From the NCBI GenBank assembly GCA_000972765.1, contig CP011265.1:3937001-4001000 (forward strand): DNA of 64,000 nt. Direction: 5' to 3'. This DNA is from Verrucomicrobia bacterium IMCC26134 (GTDB lineage Bacteria; Verrucomicrobiota; Verrucomicrobiia; Opitutales; Opitutaceae). Positions 8,485 through 16,816 of this stretch are shown here, piece after piece; positions within the stretch are counted from its first letter, which is position 1, and the number at the start of each line of letters is the position of its first letter. The translations under genes were made by a program, and so were the position numbers. The notes below the pieces were generated by a model. It was not told the origin of the DNA, searched no databases, and worked only from the letters and a program-made list of their open reading frames with translations.

Positions 8485-9555
8485 TCAGTGGGCGGGGGCT
8501 TCGCCGGTGAGATGGGGGGCGAAGAGGGCTTTGTTGGCGGCTTTGGCGTAGGCCTCTTCGGGGAGAATATTTCCGGCTTTGAGCTGGGCCATGAGACTGC
8601 CGTCCATCGAGATCATGCCATCGGCGGCGCCGCCGTCGATGATGCCGCGGATGTTCGAGATGAGTCCGCTGCGGATGGTGTTGGGCAAAGCCTCGTGAGG
8701 AAGGAGGATCTCGTGCACGGCGACGCGTCCTTTGGGGATGCGTTTGCAGAGGAGCTGGGCGACCACGCCGGCGAGGCAGCCGGCGAGCATGACACGGACC
8801 TGATTCTGCTCCTCGGCGGGGAAGGCGTTGATGATACGGTCGATCGTCTTGGGGGCGTTGTTGGTATGCAGGGTGCCGAAGACGAGCATGCCCATGCTGG
8901 CGCAGGAAAGGGCGAGCTTGATGGTCTCGAGCTCGCGCATCTCGCCGAGGAGGACGATGTCGGGGTCGTGACGCATGGCGCCTTTGAGCGCGGCGGCGAA
9001 GGAGCCGGTGTGCTCGCCGACTTCGCGGTGCACGATGACGGATTCGCGGGCCTGGTGGACGAATTCGATGGGATCCTCGATGGTGATGATGTGTTTGCGG
9101 AGGTTCGTGTTGATGTAGTCTATCATCGCGGCGAGCGTGGTGGACTTGCCGCTTCCGGTGGGCCCGGTGACGACGACGAGCCCCTGTTCAAGGTGGCAGA
9201 GGCGCTTGAGGACCTCGGGTAGTTTGAGGTCGTCGAAGGTGAGAATCTTGCCGGGGATCTGGCGGAGGACGGCGGCCATCCCCCAGTGGTTGTAGAGGAA
9301 ATTGGCGCGAAAGCGGGCGAGGCCGGGGATCTCGTGGGCGAGGTCGAGGTCGTGGCGCTCGAGGTAGTCGGCCCAGCGTTTGGGTGGGCAGATTTCGCTG
9401 AGGAGAGTCTCCATGCGCTCGGCGTCGATGACGGTATCGTCGAGGGGGACGAGGGCGCCGGAGAGGCGGGCCTTGGGCGGGAGACCGACGGTGAGGTGGA
9501 GGTCGGAGCCACCTTGTTCGAGCATGGTGCGGAGAAGGTCGTCGATGGCGGGCAT
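8485..9555 (-). CDS. PilT-family twitching motility ATPase (first copy)
   Basis: 356 residues of a type IV pilus retraction ATPase. Motifs in order: ASP-type start GGSDLHLTVGLPP, Walker A GPTGSGKSTTLAAMIDYIN, the Asp box IITIEDPIEFVH, Walker B HDPDIVLLGEMRELETI and His box GTLHTNNAPKTIDRIINAFP. Where PilT has AIRNLIRE this copy has ALPNTIRSGLISNIRG, a diverged form. The start is taken at MPAIDDLLRTMLEQGG; the longer frame upstream overlaps the neighbouring ATPase gene and is arginine/proline-rich nonsense. It is 44 bases after a second PilT-family gene, probably one operon. The pair could be PilT/PilU-like. Confidence 0.88.
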   Translation of the reverse strand: MPAIDDLLRTMLEQGGSDLHLTVGLPPKARLSGALVPLDDTVIDAERMETLLSEICPPKRWADYLERHDLDLAHEIPGLARFRANFLYNHWGMAAVLRQIPGKILTFDDLKLPEVLKRLCHLEQGLVVVTGPTGSGKSTTLAAMIDYINTNLRKHIITIEDPIEFVHQARESVIVHREVGEHTGSFAAALKGAMRHDPDIVLLGEMRELETIKLALSCASMGMLVFGTLHTNNAPKTIDRIINAFPAEEQNQVRVMLAGCLAGVVAQLLCKRIPKGRVAVHEILLPHEALPNTIRSGLISNIRGIIDGGAADGMISMDGSLMAQLKAGNILPEEAYAKAANKALFAPHLTGEAPAH

Positions 9556-9599
9556 GGGCGGAAGGAAGAGCGGCTGAGGGAAGGAAACCTGAGGGCGCG

Positions 9600-10973
9600 T
9601 CAGCTGATGCGGGCGCGGAGGGAGCGGTTGTTGATATTGGCCTTGGCCGAGGCGGCGGAGATGCGGCCCTGCTCCCAGAGGGCGAAAACGGAGGCGTCGA
9701 GCAGGCACATGCCGTCGCGGGAGCCGGTCTCCATGGTGTTGCGCAGGCCGGTGACCTTGCCGTCGCGGATGAGGTTGGTGACGGCGGTGTTGTTGACGAG
9801 GATCTCGCAGGCGAGGGCGAGGGTGCCGTCGAGGGCCGGAAGGAGGCGTTGGCAAAGGATGCCGCGGAGGCTCTCGGAGACGCTGGAACGGATCTGGGGC
9901 TGCTGGCCGGCGGGGAAGGCGTCGAGGAGGCGGTTCAGGGTCGTGGCGGCGTCGCTGGTATGCATGGTGCCGATGACGAGGTGACCGGTCTCGGCGGCGG
10001 TGAGGGCCATCTCGATGGTTTCGAGGTCGCGGAGCTCGCCGACGACGATGATGTCAGGGTCTTCGCGAAGGGCGCCTTTGAGGGCGGAGGCGAAGCTGCG
10101 GGTGTGGATGCCGACTTCGCGCTGGGTGACGTTGCAACCGGCGGCGGGCTGGACGACCTCGATGGGGTCCTCGACGGTGATGATGTGGTCCTCGCGGGTG
10201 TTGTTGAGGAGGGCGACGAGGGAGGCGAGGGTGGTGGTCTTGCCGGCGCCGACCGGGCCGGTGACGAGGATGAGGCCGTTGTGGTAGCTGAGGAGTTTCT
10301 CGATGGTGGGGACGTGTTGACCGTAGCCGAGCTCATCCAGGGTGCGGGGCTGGCCTGGAACGATGCGGTAGCAGCCGGCGGCGCCGCTTTTATGAAACAT
10401 CAAATTGACGCGGTAGCGTTGCTCGGGACCCACGGCCAGGGCGTAGTCTAGGTCTTTTTCATTCAGGAAGAAGGTGCGCTGCTCGGGGGAGAGGAGGGCC
10501 AGGTTGAGGCGGAGGGCGGCATCGGGGCCGAGGGGCGCGTCGTCGAGGTCCTCGAGGACGCGGTTGCGGCGGACAAAGGGGCGGGCGCCGGCGGAGAGGT
10601 GGAGGTCGCTGGCGCCGGCTTCGGCGGCTTCGGCGAGGAGGCCGCGCAGTCCGGCGGCGACGGCTTCGTCGTCGAGGTCGTCGATGGTGGCGAAAGAGAA
10701 GGGCGCGGAGGGATCGGCAGGGGAGGGTGCGGGGCGGTGGGAGGCAAAAGGAGCTGAGGTGGGCGGGCCGGAGGCGGCCTTTTTTTCAGCGAGATCGAGG
10801 AGGTCTTCGAGGGATGGCACGTCGGCGACGTAGTGCTGGTCGATGAGGTGCTGGGCGAACTCGACGAGGGTGACGTCGGGCGGGAGCGCGGCTTCGGCGG
10901 CCTGCGCGTGCTCTTTGGTGAAGATATTATTGGCGACGCCCATGCGGGCGAACCAGAGGAGGTCGGGTGTCAT
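9600..10973 (-). CDS. PilT-family ATPase with N-terminal extension (second copy)
   Basis: 457 residues. The C-terminal 350 are a PilT-like ATPase: AGASDLHLSAGARPFVR, Walker A GPVGAGKTTTLASLVALLN, IITVEDPIEVVQ, EDPDIIVVGELRDLETI, GTMHTSDAATTLNRLLDAFP and AVTNLIRDGK, which is close to the AIRNLIRE box of PilT. About 100 extra residues precede it: a helical part (MTPDLLWFARMGVANNIF...) and a proline/alanine-rich linker. The helical part looks like a small docking or regulatory module similar in position to the N-terminal domains of PilB-type ATPases (inference). It lies upstream of and on the same strand as the other PilT-family gene. Confidence 0.85.
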   Translation of the reverse strand: MTPDLLWFARMGVANNIFTKEHAQAAEAALPPDVTLVEFAQHLIDQHYVADVPSLEDLLDLAEKKAASGPPTSAPFASHRPAPSPADPSAPFSFATIDDLDDEAVAAGLRGLLAEAAEAGASDLHLSAGARPFVRRNRVLEDLDDAPLGPDAALRLNLALLSPEQRTFFLNEKDLDYALAVGPEQRYRVNLMFHKSGAAGCYRIVPGQPRTLDELGYGQHVPTIEKLLSYHNGLILVTGPVGAGKTTTLASLVALLNNTREDHIITVEDPIEVVQPAAGCNVTQREVGIHTRSFASALKGALREDPDIIVVGELRDLETIEMALTAAETGHLVIGTMHTSDAATTLNRLLDAFPAGQQPQIRSSVSESLRGILCQRLLPALDGTLALACEILVNNTAVTNLIRDGKVTGLRNTMETGSRDGMCLLDASVFALWEQGRISAASAKANINNRSLRARIS

Positions 10974-11096
10974 GCGGGTGCGCCGTGCGGAGCGCGGCGG
11001 AGGGGGCGTGGTTAAGGTGAAGGATTTAGTTTTAAAAGGCGCCGGCCTGCGCCGCGACGTGGCAGGATGCGGAAGGAAAATCCCCGGGCTTTGAGC

Positions 11097-12374
11097 TTAG
11101 GCGCGGATCTGGCCGGTTCCGTCGATGAGGTATTTGTAGGTGCAGAGTTCGCGCAGGCCCATGGGGCCGCGGGCGTGGAGGCGGTCGGTGCTGATGCCGA
11201 TCTCGGCGCCGAAGCCGAACTCGAAGCCGTCGTTGAAACGGGTGGAGGCGTTCCAGGGGACGACGGCGCTGTCCACGGCGGCCTGGAAGCGGCGGGCGGC
11301 GGTCTGGTCGGCGGTGATGATGGCGTCGGTGTGGGCGGAGCTGTCTCGGTTGATGATGGCGATCGCGGATTCGAGGTCGGGGACGATGCGGACGGCGAGG
11401 ATGAGGTCGAGGAACTCGGCGCGAAAATCGGCTTCGGTGGCGGCGGATGTTTTCAGGCCTGGGGTGGAGGCGAGGAGGGCGAGGGCGGCGGGGTCGCAGC
11501 GGAGTTGCACGCCCTTGGCGCAGAGTGCGGCGGCTAGGCGGGGGAGGATGGAGGGGGCGATGCCGGCGTGAACGAGAAGTTGCTCGGCGGTGTTGCAGAC
11601 GCCGGGGCGCTGGGTTTTGGCATTGAGGATAATGGCCTCGGCCATGGCTGGGTCGGCGGCCTTGTCCACGTAAACGAAGCAGACTCCGGTGTAGTGCTTG
11701 ATGACGGGGATGGTGCTGTGCTCGGCGACGAAGCGAATGAGGGACTCGCCGCCGCGGGGGATGATGCAGGAGATGAGCGAGTCGAGGGTGAGGAGGTGGT
11801 TGAGCGCGGCGCGGTCGGTGGTGGGGATGAGCTGGACGGCGTCGGCGGGCAGGCCGGTCTCGGCGAGGGCTTGCTGGACGAGGGCGGCGAGGGCGGTGTT
11901 GGTGTGGAAAATCTCTTTGCCGCCACGCAGGATGGAGGCGTTACCGGACTTCAGGCAGAGCACGGCGCAGTCGATGGTGACGTTGGGGCGGGCCTCGTAG
12001 ATGATCCCAATGACGCCGAGGGGGACGCGGAGCTTGCGGATGACGATACCGTTGGGGCGGGTGGTGGATTCGAGGGGTTCGCCGACGGGGTCGGGGAGGG
12101 CGGCGACCTGCGCGACAGACTCGGCAAGGTGGACGAGGCGGGCAGGGGTGAGGGTGAGCCGGTCGATTTGGGCGGCGGGCAGACTGGCGGCGCGGGCGGC
12201 GGCGAGGTCGAGGGCGTTGGCGGCGAGCAGGGTGGCCTCGGCGGCGGGGAGGAGGCGGGCGAGAGCGAGCAGGGCGGCGTCTTTTTGCGCGGTGGGGGTG
12301 GTCGCGAGCACGAGGGCGGCGGCGCGGGCTCGGACGGCGATGGCGGTGACTAGGGTGGCGAGATCGGCGGACAT
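11097..12374 (-). CDS. proA: Gamma-glutamyl phosphate reductase
   Basis: 425 residues, normal for ProA. It reduces gamma-glutamyl phosphate to glutamate semialdehyde with NADPH in proline synthesis. The catalytic cysteine is in [16 protein letters not shown]. Other matches are [50 protein letters not shown] and the C-terminal [20 protein letters not shown]. No proB is visible beside it. Its start at [17 protein letters not shown] is the only reasonable one. The PfkB kinase upstream on the same strand ends in a strong terminator, so proA probably has its own promoter in the 180-base gap. Confidence 0.95.
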   Translation of the reverse strand: MSADLATLVTAIAVRARAAALVLATTPTAQKDAALLALARLLPAAEATLLAANALDLAAARAASLPAAQIDRLTLTPARLVHLAESVAQVAALPDPVGEPLESTTRPNGIVIRKLRVPLGVIGIIYEARPNVTIDCAVLCLKSGNASILRGGKEIFHTNTALAALVQQALAETGLPADAVQLIPTTDRAALNHLLTLDSLISCIIPRGGESLIRFVAEHSTIPVIKHYTGVCFVYVDKAADPAMAEAIILNAKTQRPGVCNTAEQLLVHAGIAPSILPRLAAALCAKGVQLRCDPAALALLASTPGLKTSAATEADFRAEFLDLILAVRIVPDLESAIAIINRDSSAHTDAIITADQTAARRFQAAVDSAVVPWNASTRFNDGFEFGFGAEIGISTDRLHARGPMGLRELCTYKYLIDGTGQIRA

Positions 12375-12491
12375 GGCGTGAGCCGCGAGGGCGGCGGAGG
12401 GAAAATTAAGAGAAACGATTAAGTATAAGGAGAGGACCGTAGGCGGGCGGGTGCAAGCGAGGGATGTTTGGTAATGAGCTCCGGGCTTGCG

Positions 12492-12526
12492 AAAAAGCCC
12501 CGGTCGCGGAGGCGCGGGCCGGGGCT
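12492..12526 (-). terminator. Rho-independent terminator after the PfkB kinase gene
   Basis: AGCCCCGG at 12496-12503 pairs with CCGGGGCT at 12519-12526. On the minus strand the stem is followed by a short T run (positions 12492-12496). It lies about 30 bases past the stop codon of the kinase gene, as expected. Confidence 0.7.
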
Positions 12527-12554
12527 GGAGGCATCGGGGGGGCGCGGCGGGCGT

Positions 12555-13571
12555 TCAGTTGGCCGGGGCTAGGCTCCGGGCTGTCGCGCGGAGGTCGGGC
12601 CAGCGGTGGGCGGGGATGGCGGGGCCGGAGTGGCGGACGGATTCGGAGCCGATGAGGGCGGCGAGGGCGCCGGCGGCGGGCAGGGACCAGCCGTTGAGGT
12701 GGGCGTGGAGGAAGGCGCCGGCAAAGGCGTCGCCGGCGCCGTTGGTATCCACGACCTGGGGAGCGGGGACGGGCGCGATGCGGTGGAGCTCTGTGCCGCG
12801 GGCGATCCAGGCGCCGTCTTTGCCGACTTTGACCACGGCGATCACGCCCTCGGAGGCGAGGCGGAGGGCAAGGGCGGCGTAGTCGTCGCCGGAGTTCGGA
12901 TAAAGGGCGCGGATCTCGTCCTCGTTGGCGAAGACGATGCCGATGCCGCCTTGGCGGAACTGGGCGAAGAGCCAGTCGCGGGAGGCGTTGACGACCTCGA
13001 AGGAGGCGATGTCCAGGGAGACGGTGGCGCCCGAGGCGCGGGCGTGGGCGAGGACGGCGTCGGCCAGGGCGGGGTTAAAGACGAGATAGCCCTCGATGTG
13101 GGCGTGGCGGACACCGGCGAAGTCGGCGGTGGAGAGCTCGGCGGGCGAGAGGGTGAGGGCGGCGCCGAGATCGGTGCGCATGGTGCGCGCGGCGTCGGGC
13201 GTGATGAGGGCGAGGCAGCGGGCGTTGGGCAGGGCGGCGGTTTTGAAGCGGGAAACGTCCACCCCGGCGGCGGCGGCCTGGCTGCGGTAGGTGTCGGCGG
13301 TGGTGTCGTGGCCCAATTTGCCGAGAAAAGTGGTGCGGAGGCCGAGGCCGGCGGCGTTACGGACGACGTTGGCCGCGCTGCCGCCGTTTTCCAGCGAGGG
13401 AGGGGCGGGGAGGCGGGCGATGATGGAGTCCATCTCGGCGGCGTCCACCAAGACCATGCCGCCCTTGTCGCCGCGCACTCCGGCGAGGAAGGATTCGGGC
13501 ACGGGGGCGGTGAGGTCCATGATGGGGGAGCCGATACCGATGAGGTCGAAGGAGGTGGCAGGGGAGGACAT
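12555..13571 (-). CDS. PfkB-family kinase, adenosine kinase-like
   Basis: 338 residues of a ribokinase/PfkB sugar or nucleoside kinase. Near the N-terminus GIGSPIMDL and GGSAANVVRNAAGLGL form the substrate pocket region; the C-terminal signature DTNGAGDAFAGAFLHAHLNG holds the catalytic Asp and the anion hole. The overall layout (SLENGGSAANV, LGKLGHDTTADTYRSQAAAAGVDV, IEGYLVF) is that seen in bacterial proteins annotated as adenosine kinase. It would phosphorylate adenosine or a related nucleoside in the cytoplasm. Sugar specificity cannot be excluded. It ends at a terminator and is about 20 bases downstream of the DUF6941-like gene. Confidence 0.85.
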   Translation of the reverse strand: MSSPATSFDLIGIGSPIMDLTAPVPESFLAGVRGDKGGMVLVDAAEMDSIIARLPAPPSLENGGSAANVVRNAAGLGLRTTFLGKLGHDTTADTYRSQAAAAGVDVSRFKTAALPNARCLALITPDAARTMRTDLGAALTLSPAELSTADFAGVRHAHIEGYLVFNPALADAVLAHARASGATVSLDIASFEVVNASRDWLFAQFRQGGIGIVFANEDEIRALYPNSGDDYAALALRLASEGVIAVVKVGKDGAWIARGTELHRIAPVPAPQVVDTNGAGDAFAGAFLHAHLNGWSLPAAGALAALIGSESVRHSGPAIPAHRWPDLRATARSLAPAN

Positions 13572-13592
13572 GACGGGGAGGCGGGCGCTGGC

Positions 13593-13976
13593 TTAGTTGG
13601 CGACGGTGAGGTTGGTGGCGAGCAGGGGCTCGTCGTCGACCTCGATGAGGATGGAGTAGTCGGCGACGGCGGGGAAGCTGAGGTTGCGGACGTCGTTGAT
13701 GAGATTGATGCGCTGGAGGGGCCCCATGGATTCGAATTCGCGATCGAGGAGGGTGTTCATCGATGAGTGGTCGAGGCCGAGAGAGATGCGGATCTTGTGT
13801 TTGCCAGCGGGGACGTCGCTGAGGGTGAGAAACCAGATCATGAACGGGTGGGTGAAGGGGAATTGGCGGCCGCGGATGGCGGAGAATACGCCGAGGAGGG
13901 TGTGTTTACCGGTGCCTGGATCGATGTGAACGCCGTCGCACATGAGCCAGCAGAGGACCTGAGGTTTGGTGTTCAT
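13593..13976 (-). CDS. DUF6941-like conserved hypothetical protein
   Basis: 127 residues. The pattern LCWLMCDGVHIDPGTGKHTLLGVFSAI followed by a beta-rich body (FPFTHPFMIWFLTL, GKHKIRISLGLD, YSILIEVDDEPL) looks like DUF6941, a small family of unknown function that starts with an Asp-Gly turn and a GvF strand. The frame extends upstream to 14111, but that part is non-coding in character and overlaps the pyrG promoter, so I start at MNTKPQVLC. It is divergent from pyrG and precedes the PfkB kinase on the same strand. No role can be stated. Confidence 0.7.
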   Translation of the reverse strand: MNTKPQVLCWLMCDGVHIDPGTGKHTLLGVFSAIRGRQFPFTHPFMIWFLTLSDVPAGKHKIRISLGLDHSSMNTLLDREFESMGPLQRINLINDVRNLSFPAVADYSILIEVDDEPLLATNLTVAN

Positions 13977-14122
13977 AGATTTAATAAGGGCTGAGCGTGG
14001 GGTGCAGACGCGCGTGGGGGAAGGCGGAAGTGCGGTAAGCGGGCGGTTCTCAAAAAAAGGTATCGGTCGCCGGGGCAGGGATTTTCTTGTCAGGGTTTTG
14101 GCTCGGTTCATATCCGGTTGGG

Positions 14123-15802
14123 ATGAAGTATATTTTCGTGACCGGTGGGGTGGTTTCTTCGTTGGGCAAAGGCCTGACGGCTGCGGCGCTGGGCGCCCTG
14201 TTGGAGATGCGCGGGCTGACCGTGCGGATCCAGAAATTTGATCCTTACCTCAACGTGGACCCGGGCACGATGAGCCCTTACCAGCATGGCGAGGTTTACG
14301 TGCTCGAGGATGGCGCGGAGACGGATCTCGACCTCGGTCACTATGAGCGTTTCACGAGTGGTAAATTATCCCGGATCAACAGTCTGAGTTCCGGCCAGGT
14401 TTACGAAAGCGTGATTCAGAAGGAGCGGCGCGGAGCCTATCTCGGCAAGACGGTGCAGGTCATCCCGCATGTCACCAATGAGATCAAGGAGCGCATCACC
14501 GTGGCGGCGAAGGACGTGGATGTGTTGATCACCGAAATCGGCGGGACCACGGGTGATATCGAGGGGCTGCCCTTCCTGGAGGCTTTGCGTCAGTTCGCCT
14601 TGGAACAGGGGCCGCGCGACGTTATTTTCCTTCACGTGACTCTCGTGCCTTATCTTGCGGCCGCGGGGGAATTGAAGACCAAGCCCACCCAGCAATCCGT
14701 CGCAAAGCTGCGCGAGATCGGCATCCAACCCCACGTGTTGGTCTGCCGGAGTGAGAAGCCGATTGATGCCAGCGTGCGGGACAAGTTGTCCATGTTCTGC
14801 AACGTGCCGGTGAAAGCCGTGATCGAGTGCCGGGACGTAGAATCGATTTACGAGCTGCCCATTGCGTTGCAAAACGAGGGTCTGGACCAGCTCGTCGTTG
14901 ACCTCTTCGGCCTGAATAAACCCCAGCCCGAGCGCAATGTCTGGGCCGAGCTCGCCCGCCGGATCAACCATCCCTCCCACACCGTGCGCATCGGCGTGGT
15001 GGGCAAATACATCGAGCTTCAGGACGCCTACAAATCCGTTTACGAGTCCGTTACGCACGCCGGCATCGCCAACAATGCCAGGGTCGAGGTTGTGCGCGTG
15101 GACGCCGAGGATCTGGAAAAACGCGGCGGCACCGCTGTCTTGAAGGGGCTCGACGGCATCCTTGTGCCCGGTGGCTTCGGCGATCGCGGCACCGAGGGCA
15201 AGATCATCGCCGCCCGGTATGCCCGTGAGAACAAGGTCCCTTACTACGGCCTTTGCCTCGGACTCCAGATCGCCGTCATCGAGTTTGCCCGCAATGTCCT
15301 GAAGTTGAAGGGCGCGAACTCCACCGAGTTCGACGCCGCCTCTCCGCACCCCGTCATCAACATGATGGAGGAGCAGAAAAAGATCATCGACAAGGGTGCG
15401 ACCATGCGCCTCGGCAGCTACGAGTGTGCGCTCACGCCCGGCTCCAAGGCGGCCAAGGCCTACAAGGCCGAAAGCATCCGCGAGCGCCACCGCCACCGCT
15501 ACGAGGTCAACAATGCCTACGTCGGCCAGCTTCAGCGCGGCGGCCTCACCGTCTCCGGCATCAACCCGCGCCGCAATCTCGTCGAGATCGTGGAGCTCAA
15601 GGACCACCCCTTCTACCTCGCGGTGCAGTTCCATCCCGAGTTCCAGTCCAAGCCCCTCCAGGCACATCCTCTTTTCGCCGCCTTCATCGCCGCCGCCTTG
15701 AAGGCCAAAAAACCTGCGAAGGCCAAGCCGAAGTCCCGCGCCAAACCCAAAGCTTCAACGCCAAGTCGCAAAGGCGCAAAGGCCGCGAAGAAGAAGGCGT
15801 GA
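14123..15802 (+). CDS. pyrG: CTP synthase
   Basis: 559 residues. It makes CTP from UTP with ATP and glutamine. The synthetase domain (about 1-265) begins [17 protein letters not shown] and contains the P-loop, KIDPYLN-like [16 protein letters not shown] and [19 protein letters not shown]. The glutaminase domain (about 290-535) has the Cys nucleophile in [17 protein letters not shown] and the His-Glu pair in [16 protein letters not shown] Lys/Ala-rich tail of about 30 residues ([14 protein letters not shown]) follows and is dispensable in most homologues. I start at MKYIFVTGG rather than the longer frame from 14087. kdsA follows 90 bases later, a common pairing in bacteria. Confidence 0.96.
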   Translation: MKYIFVTGGVVSSLGKGLTAAALGALLEMRGLTVRIQKFDPYLNVDPGTMSPYQHGEVYVLEDGAETDLDLGHYERFTSGKLSRINSLSSGQVYESVIQKERRGAYLGKTVQVIPHVTNEIKERITVAAKDVDVLITEIGGTTGDIEGLPFLEALRQFALEQGPRDVIFLHVTLVPYLAAAGELKTKPTQQSVAKLREIGIQPHVLVCRSEKPIDASVRDKLSMFCNVPVKAVIECRDVESIYELPIALQNEGLDQLVVDLFGLNKPQPERNVWAELARRINHPSHTVRIGVVGKYIELQDAYKSVYESVTHAGIANNARVEVVRVDAEDLEKRGGTAVLKGLDGILVPGGFGDRGTEGKIIAARYARENKVPYYGLCLGLQIAVIEFARNVLKLKGANSTEFDAASPHPVINMMEEQKKIIDKGATMRLGSYECALTPGSKAAKAYKAESIRERHRHRYEVNNAYVGQLQRGGLTVSGINPRRNLVEIVELKDHPFYLAVQFHPEFQSKPLQAHPLFAAFIAAALKAKKPAKAKPKSRAKPKASTPSRKGAKAAKKKA

Positions 15803-15892
15803 TCTGGCGCCGCTTGTATCGCTCCCTTCCGTATCTTTGTCCTGCCCTGTCCTGTAGTGCTCAGCGTTTTCGTGATTTTGCGTTAAACTAAC

Positions 15893-16693
15893 ATGCCACT
15901 TTTCGACCCCAAAAAACTACTCGTTCTCGCCGGTCCTTGTTCGCTGGAGAACGAGCACGTGGTGCGCGCCGTGGCCGGGAAATTGATCTCGATCCGGGCA
16001 AAATATCCCGAGCTGAACCTCGTCTTCAAAGGCTCCTTCGATAAAGCCAACCGCACCTCCATCGCAGGCGGGCGAGGCACCGGCATGGAGGCCGGCCTCG
16101 CCTTGCACGCCATGGTCAAAAAGGACTATTGCCTGCCCTGCGTGACCGATGTGCACGAGAGTGACCAATGCGCCGCCGTCGCCGCCGTGTGCGACGTGTT
16201 GCAGATTCCCGCCTACCTCTGCCGCCAGACCGATCTCCTCCTCGCCGCCGCCGCCACGGGCAAGGTCGTGAATGTGAAAAAGGGCCAGTTCCTCTCGCCC
16301 AGCGACATGGTTCATGTGGTCGGAAAGCTCGCTCACGGCGGTGCGGCCGAGATCTGGCAATGCGAGCGCGGCGCCACCTTCGGCTACAACAACCTCGTGG
16401 TGGACATGCGCAGCTTCCCCATCATGGCCCGCAACGGCTACCCGACCATCCTTGACGCCACCCACAGTGTGCAGCTCCCGGGCGCGGGCGGCGGCAAGAG
16501 CAGCGGCCAGCGCGAGTTCGTGCCCACCCTCGCCTTCGCCGCCCTCGCGGCCGGCGCCGACGGTCTTTTCATCGAAACCCATCCGGATCCAGCCAACGCG
16601 CTCTCCGACGGTCCGAACATGGTGCCGCTCGACGAGCTCGAAGCCCTGCTGGTGAAGTGTCTCGCCTTCTGGCGTCTCGCCCGCGCCTCCTGA
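15893..16693 (+). CDS. kdsA: 3-deoxy-8-phosphooctulonate synthase
   Basis: 266 residues. It condenses phosphoenolpyruvate with arabinose 5-phosphate to make KDO-8-phosphate for lipopolysaccharide. Motifs are LAGPCSLENE, FKGSFDKANRTSIAGGRG, TDVHESDQC, VNVKKGQFLSP, CERGATFGYNNLVVDMRSF and IETHPDPANALSDGPNM, all normal for the family. The conserved NxxC-type choice between metal-dependent and independent enzymes was not assessed. The presence of kdsA indicates a Gram-negative outer membrane. It is the second gene after pyrG on the same strand. Confidence 0.95.
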   Translation: MPLFDPKKLLVLAGPCSLENEHVVRAVAGKLISIRAKYPELNLVFKGSFDKANRTSIAGGRGTGMEAGLALHAMVKKDYCLPCVTDVHESDQCAAVAAVCDVLQIPAYLCRQTDLLLAAAATGKVVNVKKGQFLSPSDMVHVVGKLAHGGAAEIWQCERGATFGYNNLVVDMRSFPIMARNGYPTILDATHSVQLPGAGGGKSSGQREFVPTLAFAALAAGADGLFIETHPDPANALSDGPNMVPLDELEALLVKCLAFWRLARAS

Positions 16694-16751
16694 GTGATTT
16701 CGCCGCGCGGTCCCCGTATCCTGTTCGTTGCACAGTCTTGGTAATCATCCG

Positions 16752-16780
16752 TTGACCCTCGCCAGCCGAAGTAAATAATA
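16752..16780 (+). promoter_or_regulatory. Candidate sigma-70 promoter before the lipoyl-ketosynthase gene
   Basis: TTGACC at 16752-16757 and ATAATA at 16775-16780 are 17 bases apart, about 36 bases before the ATG at 16817. The match is reasonable in a GC-rich background but unproven. Confidence 0.35.
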
Positions 16781-16816
16781 CCCTACTTAGGTCAAATTCC
16801 CCTCTTTATACTCACG

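Noticed and set aside
8419..9222. Long plus-strand open frame opposite the PilT-family gene
   Set aside because: Glycine/valine/glutamate-rich antisense shadow in GC-rich DNA; the opposite strand has full family motifs.
11568..12353. Long plus-strand frame opposite proA
   Set aside because: Same antisense effect; composition is mostly Gly, Glu, Asp and Val with no motif.
12606..13766. 386-codon plus-strand frame opposite the PfkB kinase
   Set aside because: Antisense shadow across two real genes and their intergenic gap.
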